Assembly (NCBI RefSeq): GCF_040869045.1
Contig: NC_090319.1
Location: 359,059,739-359,123,738, forward strand
DNA length: 64,000 bases
Direction: 5' to 3'
DNA from: Eurosta solidaginis
Taxonomy: Eukaryota > Arthropoda > Insecta > Diptera > Tephritidae
A model generated the notes under the pieces. That model was not told where the DNA came from. It searched no databases and saw only the letters and a list, made by a program, of their open reading frames with translations. The position numbers and the translations under genes were made by a program. Positions 11,060 to 21,137 of the stretch are shown here, piece by piece. How positions within the stretch are numbered: the first letter of the stretch is position 1; every line of letters starts with the position of its first letter.

Positions 11060-11387
11060 ATGCAAATTCGAAACTCATTCATTGATTTTGGAATGTTTGA
11101 TCCGCCATCCGATTATGACAAAGTGAGAAAGGCAACATCCCGAATAAAACATAACAAAGCAGCAGGGAGTATCGAAATATCGGCTGACTGTTTAAATACC
11201 GACTAACTCTGTGCACTCTGCTTAATCCAAAGGATACCGAAAACTGCGCCAACAATCGCGGTATCGAATTCTTAATATATATAAGTCTATTTAAGCTCAA
11301 GCTCGACGAATTAATCGCATATTACTGGCGCGGTTTCCCACCAGGAAAATTTTCTACCGAAAAAGTTCTCACACTACGCCAAATCTT
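11060..11387 (+). pseudogene. RTE-like LINE RT, decayed, left half of a split copy
   Basis: Short peptides in order match the RTE RT domain: PPSDYDKV (family PPPDYDEV), a KHNKAAG stretch (KNNKAVGADG), N.RG.EF (NYRGISLL), and then the STEK...TLRQI region. The copy is interrupted at 11388 by an RNase H LINE and resumes at 12489. The repeated ctacgccaaatctt at both junctions shows the insertion. Confidence 0.7.
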
Positions 11388-12488
11388 TGTACATCGGCAC
11401 AAACCGCACTGAGACTCAGGGAGTCTGGGTGTTGGGAGGATACTAAGCAAGGGCATAGTAGTATCCTAAATAAACTTTCGGATGGTACATGTAGTACCGA
11501 TACAGATTTCTACCCTCGCAAACTGAAGTTTGAGTACGGTTGTAATACCGCCATTTCAAGCAGGAACGAGTGGAAGAGAAACCCGGGCATAAGGGACGAC
11601 ATCCTAATCTGCACTGACGGCTCCAAGATGGAATCGGGAGTGGGGGCCGGAGTCTTCTCTGAGTCCCTAGTTTTGTCTGCATCATTCAGACTCCCATCGC
11701 ACTGCAGCGTGTTTCAAGCAGAAATCCTCGCAATTTGGCAAGCCTACAAATCACTGGAGAGATTGAATGTAGCTGGTAAAGTTTGCATCCTATCGGATAG
11801 CCAAGCAGCGATAAAAGCGCTTTCCTCGCCACACATTAACTCAAAATTAGTGTGGGCTTTTAAGCGACTCATATCCCAGTTATCCATCAATCTAGAACTA
11901 CGAGTTATCTGGGTCCCGCGTCATAGCGGGATTGAGGGTAACGAGAAGGCCGACGAGCTAGCACGCAGGGGCATATAGGGCAATAGGCATACCCTTAACA
12001 GTAGCCAAGGGGAATATCCAAAGCTTCTACTTGAAGAAAGCACAAACAAAGTGGAATAACATCACTACCTGTGCAATATCAAAATCCATTTGGCCAAAAT
12101 ATGATGGAAAGAGGACGAGAAGTTTTCTCAACAAATCAAGGGCTAACACACGCAAACTGATAGCAGTCTACACTGGTCATTGGGCAGTAGGTACGCATGC
12201 GGAAAAGATGGGCATTCCGCCAGGGAGACAGTAGAATACTTTATGTGTAAATGCCTGGCTCTAGCTAGAGCCCGGCTCAGGTTCCTTGCAACCCCGTTTC
12301 TAGAAGACGTCAGAGGGTTATCTGAGATAGCAATCCCGAATATTCTTAATTTTATTAACAATTCTGGCTGGTTGTAATACATTGACCGTAAAATTCTGTA
12401 GATTTTTGGACGAGTTACATAGCATTAAAACGGCTTTAAATAGCTACTTGGGCGACCAGGGTCGAAGCCATTTCACCTACCTACCTAC
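11388..12488 (+). mobile_element. RNase H LINE, group B, inserted in an RTE copy
   Basis: An 1101-bp insertion is flanked by the 14-bp duplication ctacgccaaatctt (11374-11387 and 12489-12502). It is 5'-truncated. The frame at 11590-11978 encodes RNase H: ICTDGSKMESGVGAG, FQAEILAIW, ILSDSQAAIKAL, IWVPRHSGIEGNEKADELA. A frameshift near 11978 leads to a second stretch (12031-12377) with a distal zinc-knuckle-like region. The 3' tail is ACCT-type (cacctacctacctacctac). It is an R1/LOA/I-type element judged by the RNase H type; the RT half is absent. Confidence 0.85.
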
Positions 12489-13290
12489 CTACGCCAAATC
12501 TTGACGTAGTCCCACAGTGGGACAATTGATACACACTTTCGTTTTGTCGACTTAAAAGCTGTGTCTTAATTTGAGCTCATTTCAAAATTTATAAGGCTTG
12601 GCCAAATGACTTTGAGCAATACAATCATCTCAGTTAGAATTATGAAGGACGTCTAATAGCCATTCGGAATCGAAGTTTGCGAAGATATAGACAAGGGGAC
12701 TCCCCGTCGGTGCTAAGATATCATTGGCCTACCAAATTCTGCGGTTTATGGCTTTAACAAGAATGCGAAAAATTGGATGTTGCGGTGAATGAGGATAAGA
12801 CAAAATACTTAACATCATTCCAGAAAGAATCGGCACATTTACGACTTCGTCTATCTGATTAGCTTAGAAATCGAATCGAAATCGAAAGTAGAGGCTTATC
12901 TCGACAAACAAATATCACCCCTTTAAAGTTTTCCATTATACCTGTGCTGGTGTATGGCTCGGTATCCTTTACGGTGTCGAAAAACGATACGATAGTTCTT
13001 GGAGTGTTCGAGAGAAAAGTTCTCCTGAAGACTTATGGCCCTGGAAGCTGTATAAGCTCTACGCAGATAGGAGCATATTGTTATGCATAAGATCCGAAAT
13101 GCTTTGTGGATAGATCTTGTTATGCAAATGGATGAAGTTTAGGTCCAGAAGTTTTTCTGCCATATTGAGCAGCAGAGGAAGCAAAAGACCCTCCCTGACT
13201 TAGAAAAGGCAGGTGGAGATCAAAATCGTATGGATGGTCAAGTGCTGGTTAATGACGATATCTATTGAGGAAAATATGGCTCTATTCTTT
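12489..13290 (+). pseudogene. RTE-like LINE RT, decayed, right half of split copy
   Basis: This continues the RTE copy broken at 11387. FVDLKAVS (family FVDFKAAFDS) and a KLIRL..M.LSN.I..V stretch are seen, then NEDKTKYL (NEDKTKYLLSS), AHLRL, and the GVFERKVL..YGP block near 13005-13045. Many stops and shifts. It fades out near 13290. Confidence 0.7.
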
Positions 13291-13561
13291 GACCAATAAC
13301 ATTTGTGCTCAAGCCCTGCTTAATATAAAAGTTTTGGCCCTGCCCTCAGAAGTACCAAGAGATCGGTTCATGAACCTCGCTTGCCTGAGCGCCTTGAACA
13401 ACTGAGCCGAATCACTTCGACTTTTTAGGCGGGTTTTGGTGCTGCTAAAAACTGTTGACTCGGAAACACTGATCATATAGCAGAGGCAATTATATATTTT
13501 ATGAATGTTGTGCGTGCGAAATCGTCGCATTAACACCTTGGAGATAGTTAAAGTCGCACGC
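13291..13561. other. Unassigned
   Basis: A 75-codon minus-strand open frame is present without recognisable motifs. It may be flanking LINE sequence; not supported as a gene. Confidence 0.4.
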
Positions 13562-14517
13562 TAAGGTTAGGTTAGGTTGAAGTGACTGTGAGGGACACAC
13601 TTGAGCCGGCTGGCCCATTGTGATACCACTGTGTGGGCTATAGCCCCTCCTCTTTTAGATATGTAGGCATTTGAACCAATTTGACATTCTGATATAGCGT
13701 AGAATATTTTCGATTTCCGCAGAGTCAGTTCTGCTAAGTACTCGATACGTACACTGGCAGGGCATCTACAGAGGAAGTGTTCGATGTTTTGTATCTCCTC
13801 TTCCTCTCTGCTGCTCCGACAAAAATCGTTGGTTGAAATTCCCACGCGTTAGCCGCGTATTCCCATCAGGCAGTGGCCCGTTGGTATCCCGATTAGTGGA
13901 CGTAAGGACAGACGGTTGAGGTTAAGAGGAACCTAGTTCGATTCTTATTTATGCGAGGCTAGGTTTCTTTGGACACCTCGCATGTGGGTTCCAGCGTCCA
14001 TCAGGAATTCGCCTTCTTGGTGAAAAATGATGAGAGCCAGTATTTGCATACAGAGGGGGAGCAATGCCCTTCACCTGGCTTAGCTCTGTCTGTTCAGTAG
14101 CCTTCCGCGCTAATTTATCGGCAGCAGAGTTCCCGGGTACACCGCTATAACCTGGTATACATACAACAGCTGTATCGTACCGTGATGCAAGTTCGTTTAG
14201 GGTCTGTCTACATTCTATTGCTAATTTCGATGATGTGTTCTTGCCTTGGAGGGTTTTTATTGCTGCCTGACTGTCAGAGTAAATTGCTACTGATGTGGGG
14301 TTCTTGTATAGAAGCCAATGTGCGGCCTCCATTATAATTCCGCCTGGAAGACGCTCCAGTGGCTTGGCAGCCCTATGCTTACGGAAAGTGAAATATCCTC
14401 TGAGTAGATTCCACTGCCCACGTTATCATTGAGCTTGGAGCCATCCGTGAAAATGGTCGTGCACTCTGAGTCTAGGTTAGTGGCGTTATCCCATATGTGC
14501 CTCTCACCGCAAACCAA
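13562..14517 (-). pseudogene. RNase H LINE, group B relative, 3' end
   Basis: On the minus strand from 14517: TIFTDGSKLNDNVGSG, HWSVFQAEL, AIYSDSQAAIKTL, then CIPGYSGVPGNSAADKLA, which are the RNase H motif blocks. A frame change occurs at about 14332. The 13567-13845 frame carries IEHFLCRCPA, part of the distal cysteine/histidine region. The 3' end is AACCT-type (on the plus strand aaggttaggttaggttg). The RT part is missing. It is related to the copy at 11388-12488 but clearly diverged. Confidence 0.8.
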
Positions 14518-15487
14518 GAGATGTATTTTTTTGTTTTTTAAATCAGAAAGCTTAGAATGTTTTGATACTTATTTCATAATTTACATAATTGTACAGTAAA
14601 CGATATAAGAGCTTTACACTAGTAGAATGGATGAGATAAAACCAGAGAGTAAATAGAACAGCTAAGCAATACATTGTACTTTTACGTATGTAGTTGTAAC
14701 AATTTTCCTAACTTTAAGGATTTGCATAATTAATAAAATCTATACAAGAGAAATTATGTAAAATTTTTCTATAAGCTGAAACTTTCTCGTTATCTAACTG
14801 AACTGTAAGTGAACTGTTTATTTTTGCTGGGATAACAAAATAACTAAAATGCGTTGTGCCTTCATAATAAGTTTGTAATTGCGGAGATTGAATATTGAAA
14901 ACTCTTTATGATAGTACAAAAATCTGACTTAAGTTGTTGGCTGAAAAGAATATCAGATCAGAGGGTAGATGGCATTAAGTTTTAAGTTCGTGGAAAGTGA
15001 TTTTAAAAACAGTATTGGACGGATCGCCTTAAATGTTTAATGCGGTCATATAAATCGTTCCCGAGATGGTCGGGCTAGTACCTTAATACTGTTTTCACAC
15101 AGACGAATAATAAAGGCAGTTTTATACATTAAGACGCTTATTGAGCTCAATATTGCCTACAAAATTCGAATCTATAATTATTTCATTAGTGACTAATCGA
15201 ATGCCTAATGAAGTCAAAAGCAAAATGCAACTCTGTTGGGAGCGTTCAGTTTCTTAGATTTTGGTGTGCTCAGTGCTTAAAAATGTCATTTGTCAAAGTA
15301 AATGTCATTGTCTGTCATATAGCGTTGTCATTTTATTCGCTTGACATTTCATCCTTCATACTAATCGAGCAGTTACTTCTGTGTAGAAGCAAAAAATTTA
15401 CGATTTCATTAGAAGGTGAAATGAGATCATTAAGTTTCTGTGTGAAGACAGTATAAAGGTGCTTTGTTACTGGAATGTTCTGGATCT
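14518..15487. other. No recognisable feature
   Basis: AT-rich sequence. One 82-codon plus-strand frame at 15208 has no known motif and is not supported as a gene. Confidence 0.5.
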
Positions 15488-15580
15488 ATATCTGGCGAAG
15501 GACCATCAACATCAATAACACTCCCCAAAGCCTTCGGGGAGTGTCTTTATCGTTAATAACACAACAACAACAACAAAACG
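15488..15580 (-). mobile_element. SINE B edge fragment with (CAA)n
   Basis: It carries gaaggaccatcaac, aataacactccccaaagcct and tcggggagtgt, then (AAC)n at 15557-15576. This is the reverse complement of the TTG-side edge of SINE B (compare 62131-62230). It lies just before a decayed RTE piece. Confidence 0.65.
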
Positions 15581-16315
15581 CACCATAACTTTGCAGACTT
15601 CAAGGAATCTTTTGACAGTGTGAAAACGAGTTCATCATATGCTGCCATGTTTCATTTCCTGCAAAGCTTATAAGACTTGGCCAAATGATATTGAGCAAGA
15701 GCAACATCTCAAAGTTATAAAAGACATCAGATAAGGAGACGCCTTATTGTGCGATTTATTTAACCTACTGCTGTAAAATATAGTTATAGTAGCCTAAGCC
15801 GCTTTGTTTCAATCCATCATAAAAGCGTACAATTGCTGGCCTCTGCTGTTGATCTTTATATCATTGGCCCTAACAAACTCGCAATCAGCTCTGTCTTCTC
15901 TATGTTGGATAAAGAAGAAGAAAATGGTGGTCAAAGAGTCCGATATGCTATCATCCTTGTAAGAATTGGCGGATTCGCTTTTTGGTAGCTACATAACTAA
16001 TGACTAAAATCAATTCGAGACTGCGAAGGGCTGAGGTTGTTTTCGAACTAGCTTTGACAAGGAAAAATATGTCATCTTCGACTGATAAAACAATAAAAAA
16101 GTAAAATCCACCCTCGACGAATAAAAATTTCGCTATATACTTATCCTAATGCATGGGGAATTACGAACGGTGTCGAAAGATGATGCGTTCGTCCTTGGAG
16201 TGTTCGAGATAAAAGTTCTCCGGATAATAAATGGTCCTCCCTGTGATGTTGATGGTGAGTATTGAAGGAGGTTTAAAAATGAGATGAGAGATCTATGCAG
16301 ATGTTGGCATAGGAC
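15581..16315 (+). pseudogene. RTE-like LINE RT, decayed
   Basis: FADFKESFDSVK (family FVDFKAAFDSTK) is followed by SSSYAAMF, a KLIRLGQMILSK stretch, CDLFNLLL (CDFFNLML) and the VFE.KVLR.I.GP block at 16200-16235. It ends with a match to RRFNDELYEL near 16265-16300. Frames shift repeatedly. Only the RT and post-RT part is present. Confidence 0.65.
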
Positions 16316-16369
16316 AATGAACAAAAGCGGATTGCGAATCGACGAAGTGCGCTTATCGAGAAAGTAGAT

Positions 16370-16930
16370 ATTCGAGAAAATAGTTTTTCGCCGAGTATAT
16401 GCCTTTGGCGGATATCGAAATAATTTATCGATAACGAACAATACCAACAAGTTATTGTTTTATTATTAGCTTATAATCGGAAGTAAGATTGCCGTCGAGT
16501 TATCAGTTTTTATCCCTGAGTCATCGGCTTTTCTTTGGGTTTGCCATCGACAAGTTACAGATGCGTGATTTAATTTTGAAGTTGTATCGCTGTATGTTTC
16601 ATAAAAAATCGATGAATAGCACATAAGAAATCGGTAGCGATAAAAAATAAAATAAAAAAATCGATAATTATTCGATTACAAATCTACAAATTGTCGACAT
16701 AAAATCCATAATATTTTGATATATAATCGAAATTCATTCGATAACATCGCAATATGAAATTGGTAAACTCAGACAAAAAATCAATAACGTTGCGAAAAAA
16801 TCGATGGCTTTTCGAAATCGATAAATTTTCGACGAATAATCAAAAGGAAGATCTTTAACTCGTCGATAACTTTTATCATGGATAACATGTTTATAACTCA
16901 TCGTTTTTACTTGTAATCTTTGGTTCCCTC
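16370..16930. repeat. ATCGATA-rich stretch
   Basis: Dense, irregular copies of ATCGAT/TATCGATAA-type words, for example ttatcgataacgaac, aaatcgatgaatag and aaaaaatcgataatt. No fixed period is visible by eye. Similar sequence occurs at 41020-41455, around 45340-45400 and near 62240-62370. TATCGATA is the known core of the DREF site in flies and CGATA of BEAF-type sites; whether it acts so here is unknown. Confidence 0.55.
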
Positions 16931-17244
16931 TACGGTACTTTTTTTGCTATTCTTTCCGTATCATTTCTTTTCTTACCTTAGCTTGCTAAGAAGTCTCCAT
17001 GACCACCCATACTTCATGTTATAAAAAGTTGCCTGGAAACCGAAGCAGGCCAAAAACTCTGCTTCAGGTGAGGCCAGGAAAGTTAATAATGAACAGGTCG
17101 TTTCAAAAATTCTCTCAAAAATATCGGCAATAAATTAATATAAAAAAATAAAACCAAAATTTCTTCCTCTTAACTAAGTATTTCTTGAGAAGATAATCCA
17201 AGGTTTCAACTTTTTCTAGCTGGACTTTAATCCTTAAATAAATA
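16931..17244. other. No recognisable feature
   Basis: AT-rich, no coding frame or repeat recognised. Confidence 0.5.
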
Positions 17245-17341
17245 AATGTAAGGCGGGGTAACCTCCGAAGAGATTTTAAGCCGAGTTTCTCTTCTAATTT
17301 GCGTCGTGCTCCTTTTTAATACAAATTGTTGGGACGGGACT
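17245..17341 (-). mobile_element. SINE A 3' fragment
   Basis: It begins atgtaaggcggggtaacctc and continues cgaagagattttaagccgag, then gcgtcgtgctcc, the reverse complement of the 3' part of SINE A. It is cut off at 17341 where the group A LINE begins. Confidence 0.75.
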
Positions 17342-18310
17342 TACATGCCAAAGAATATAGACCCATTAACTTAACATCATTTCTACTCAAAACCTTTGAG
17401 AGGCTGATAGATGTGTACATAAAGTCCAACGTGGATGAAAAGCTGCTATCCACAACACAACATGCGTACACCAAAGGCAAGTCGGTAGACACCGCATTAC
17501 ATTGGGTGGTAATAAGCGTAGAGAAAGCCCTGGAATATAAGGAATATGTTCTAGGAGTCTTCTTAGACATTGCCGGGGCTTTCAATAATGTCTATAAATG
17601 GGCGATTATGGATGGCCTTAATTACATTAAAGTACATACAGCCTTAACCAGATGGATCGGCTGCGTGTTAAATTGCAGGAAGATTATATCACAATGGGGA
17701 TTGTACGAGGGCACGAAACCAGTGGACAGGGGAGCGCCGCAGGGAGGGGTGCTATCACCTCTACTGTGGACGCTGGTCATCAACCAACTGCCCAGGCGAT
17801 TTGATGAGGGACCCGTGAAACTTACGGCTTACGCGGATGACGTTGCAATTGTCATAAGTGGAAAGTGCCTTCCAACGATTAGCTCTTTGATGGATCGGGC
17901 CCTTCGGGATATTCATACCTGGGCATCAAATGTTGGGTAGAAAGTCAACGGGGATAAGACAGATATGGTCTTGTTTACAAAGAGGTACAAGGTCCCAAAT
18001 TGGATGAAGCCTAAGTTAGGAGGGGTGACCCTACAGGAGAAACCTTGCACAAAGTATCTAGGAATCATCCTAGACAGTAAGCTGTCATGGAAGCTCAACG
18101 TGGAGGAGAGGGAAAGAAGGCTTCAACGGCACTTTATGCATGTAAAAGAATTCTGGGGTATAAGTGGGGCTTATCGCCGTCTCTTTCTCATTTTACAGCG
18201 ATTGTACACCCTATTCTTACTATGGAGTTCTTATTTGGTGGAAAGCCACACAAAAAGCAACGCACCTCAAAAAATTAGAGGGGGTATACGGACAATCCAT
18301 GCTTAGCATT
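17342..18310 (+). pseudogene. Group A LINE reverse transcriptase, broken
   Basis: YRPINLTSFLLKTFERL is the start of the palm/finger region. VFLDIAGAFNNV holds the first catalytic aspartate, RGAPQGGVLSPLLW follows, and YADD is at 17830-17841. A single TAG at 17938-17940 interrupts the frame right before KVNGDKTDMV, and the same frame resumes after it with KYLGIILDSKLSW. Near 18110 the reading frame shifts (KASTALYACKRILG is in another frame) and again near 18205. The enzyme would copy element RNA at the nicked target. The open stretch before the stop is 204 codons. Confidence 0.85.
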
Positions 18311-18479
18311 ACGGGAGCCCTGAAAAAGAACCCCGACAGCTGCACTATATGCCATTCTGCACATTCCACCTGTAGACCTGGTAGCAAAGAACATAGCGTT
18401 AACAACTGCAACCAGGCTCGGTGCCTCGGGGCAGCTTGAGCGCCGACCATACGACCATAGCAGTATAGCGTTATGAATC

Positions 18480-19145
18480 GCGGACGAGGCGATACATGTG
18501 TACACAGATGATTCCAAAGTAGTGGAAGGAGTAGGGTCTACGGTATACTGTGCTGATCCAGAAATAAACTGCTCCTACAGGCTGCCGGATTTTGGTACCG
18601 TTTTCGAAGGGGAAATAGGAGCCGTAACCAAAGCAGTAGAAACCCTGGAAGAAAATAGCCCAAGCTGCAATCGTGTTAACTTTTACATTGACAGTCAATC
18701 AGCAATTAAGGCAACAATCTCGCATACCACAGCATCTAAATGCATGTTAGAGTGTAAGCAGTCCCTGGAGAGAATCGAGACAGGGAGAAGCATACATCTA
18801 TATTGGGTCCCAGGGCATATGGGAATAGATGGGAATGAAAAAGCGGATGAATTAGCTAAAAAGGGCGCATCTCTCGAAGCTTGCTCCGCACACGTCCTAA
18901 TTAGAGTGGGCGAAATTAAGCGAAGGCGAGAGGTGCACATGATCGACCAAGCAGGAAAGGCGTGGGTTCAAGCGCGGGGCTGTAAAGTGTCGAAGATTAT
19001 GTGCAGGGCTTACAACCTTAGACTAACAAGGTTGCTTCTATCATTAAAAAGAGAGGACTGTAGACTCATGACGGGTATTCTTACTGGGCACTTCCTTCTG
19101 GCGTCACATGCCTTTAAATTAGGCTTGGTTAGTGATAGCAGATGA
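18480..19145 (+). pseudogene. Group A LINE RNase H domain
   Basis: One open frame of 215 codons from 18498. VYTDDSKVVEGV, then FEGEIGAV, FYIDSQSAIKA, HLYWVPGHMGIDGNEKADELAKKGA are the RNase H motif blocks with their acidic residues. KRREDVH-like and LMTGILTGHFLL follow. It ends at a TGA at 19143 (CRKCG in relatives is here stop-KCG), so the distal knuckle is cut off. A join or small deletion near 18440-18480 separates it from the RT part. Confidence 0.85.
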
Positions 19146-19442
19146 AGGAAATGCGGTCTGGAGGAGGAAATGTTCGAGCACGTTCTGCGCTCTTGCCCTA
19201 CGCTTGCTAGGCTAAGACTCCAGCTGTTAGCAGTGATACAGCTTTCAGATCTAGAAGCAGTAAGTGGCTTAAATCCTAGGAATTTTCTAGTATTTGCCAA
19301 GAGGACGGAGTTATTTTATAACATAGGTTCTGGTTTTTGATAGGGTTTTTCAGTTTGGTCGTTAAAACAAACTTCTGGTAACACTACGGACTTATTCAGT
19401 CTATGTGAGGTCCTCATGGACGGGCCAGTTCAACCTAACCTA

Positions 19443-20639
19443 ATACCCCTTTTCGACAGAGAAGATAACTCATCAGCTACTGCCAAAACGAGTTGCGTGT
19501 TTTGTTGCCAGACGACCAAAATTTCCAAGTGAGTAAGTACTTAGTTAAAATATATTAGGTAGGTATAAATAACTACATATGTACCAACCAATCAACATGC
19601 AATAAATTTCAATAACCTTCTGACATAACGTTTACAAGCACTAAATTCTAAGCTGACTCACAGCTCGTGAATTCCATTCAATAAGGATATTTCATTTTCT
19701 AATTTATAGCATTGTGTGGCATATTACAGTCGTAAAAGGCAAAAATAGAAATCAATGTTTGCCGCTTTATACCAATATAAAGGGAAAAACTACACACTAA
19801 AGTACTTTATTTTTATACCCACGTACATAAATATAAGAACATATACTAAATGTACACGCGTTCCATACATTTCCACATTGAATGCTTTTCCTCAATAATC
19901 AGCTTAATTTGTTGGCATTTAACAGAAAAGTTGTCCAGTTTTAGTCCTTCTAGTCCACAAAGTGCTAGCTTAGTCAGTCTTCTTGACTATATCTACAGTT
20001 TGTCTGCCATGTAGCCGAACGTGGTGGCGTATTCAATTTACGTAGAATTGCAAAGCCTTTGGTATTAGCGTGCTTTCCATTATCGGATGTTTCCATTCGT
20101 AGTTTTACAATTACAATTGTTGTTATTTTACTTTAAATGCTTTTAGTTTACTTATTGTGGTTGATGTTGTTTGTGTTGTTATTAATCTGTTAACTGCTAG
20201 AAATGGCAGCGCCGATAAGTGCTGGCTATTCGTTAATTGCTCAGTTCGCCAAACGTGCTGATAAACCAGCAAAACATTTAAAGTGAAACTGTCTAAGGGT
20301 TAGGTAAACGGAAGAACTTTATTCAATTGATTGCCACACCGAACTCAAAGAGCTTAACAGATTTGGGCTTCGAAGGAACAGTTGAATGAAAAAAAACATG
20401 TTCAGCGAATTTCCAATTACTTTTCGATGGTTGAATTGGCCGCTTCCTGAGGAACTCATATGTATATAATGAATAAGTCCAAAGTGTTACCAAATATTTG
20501 CTCAAAGACCAAACAGAAAAGCCAGGGCTTTTGCTATAAGACAACTCCGTCTTGGCAAATACTAGACGCTTTCCAGGACCTAAACTATGTGCTTATTCTA
20601 GATCTGATAGCTATGCAACTATTTATGGCAGGACTCTAA
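19443..20639. other. No recognisable feature
   Basis: About 1.2 kb of AT-rich sequence; no coding frame above 75 codons and no known repeat recognised. Confidence 0.5.
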
Positions 20640-20759
20640 GCCTAAGCACGAAATCGGAGAGAAGTACTATGGAAGATTTACGGTCCTGTCCGTGATGCCG
20701 ACGGCGAGTATCGAATGAGGTAAAATGATGAGCTGTTAAAGCTCAATACAGATATGAAG
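20640..20759 (+). mobile_element. Oldest RTE copy of the nest, left part
   Basis: Near 20650-20750 lies a decayed match to RKIYGPLR, then DGEYR and a DELL.L.TD stretch (family RKIYGPLRVGDGEYRRRFNDELYELYAD). It is broken at agatatgaag (20750-20759). The same ten bases recur at 24916-24925, where the sequence continues exactly as the family does (IVQQVKAQRLRWLSHVMRM). The younger RTE copy between them is therefore an insertion. Confidence 0.8.
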
Positions 20760-21137
20760 CAAAACTTATACGGCTGTACAAAAAGATGTTGAGCAACACC
20801 ATCAGCTCAGTCGGAATGAGGAAGAACCTCTCCGAGCCCTTCGAAACTAAACGAGGTTTCGGACAGAAACCTCGTGCGATTTCTTTAATTTGATGCTGGA
20901 GAAAATTATACTAGCTGCAGAACTTAACCGCTTTGGAATAATATTCTATAAAAGCATGTAATTATATCAAATTGATACCATCTGCCTAAACATCAGCACC
21001 GTTAGTTCTGCTTACTCCAAACTGGAAAAAGAAGCGGTAAAAATGGGTTTGATGGTGAATGAGGGCAAAATGAAGTACCTGCTGTCATCGAGCAAAGAGT
21101 CAGTTCATATGCGCCTTGGCAACCACGCTACTATTAC
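20760..21137 (+). pseudogene. Middle RTE copy of the nest, RT part
   Basis: 5'-truncated inside the RT: KMLSNTISSV, KNLSEPFETKRGF, then KLEKEAVKMGLMVNE and HMRLGNHAT. Stops and a shift occur around 20870-20950, and the YADD block is destroyed. It breaks at 21137, where an antisense RTE begins, and resumes at 23944 with VKDFAYLGTS. About 25 bp present in the intact family between these points are missing, so the antisense copy came in with a small target deletion. Confidence 0.8.

Larger units (their letters stand above)
17342..19442 (+). mobile_element. RNase H LINE, group A, 3' two thirds
   Basis: This is the most complete group A copy: RT, connecting region, RNase H, distal cysteine/histidine knuckle and a 3' UTR ending ccagttcaacctaaccta. 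It is 5'-truncated inside the RT domain and abuts a SINE A fragment. The presence of RNase H downstream of the RT places it in the R1/LOA/I group of non-LTR retrotransposons; the exact clade needs a tree. Stops and shifts make it inactive. Confidence 0.85.

Noticed and set aside
13562..13585. Telomere-like ttaggttaggtt
   Set aside because: It is only two to three units at the 3' end of an RNase H LINE, and flies lack TTAGG telomeres.
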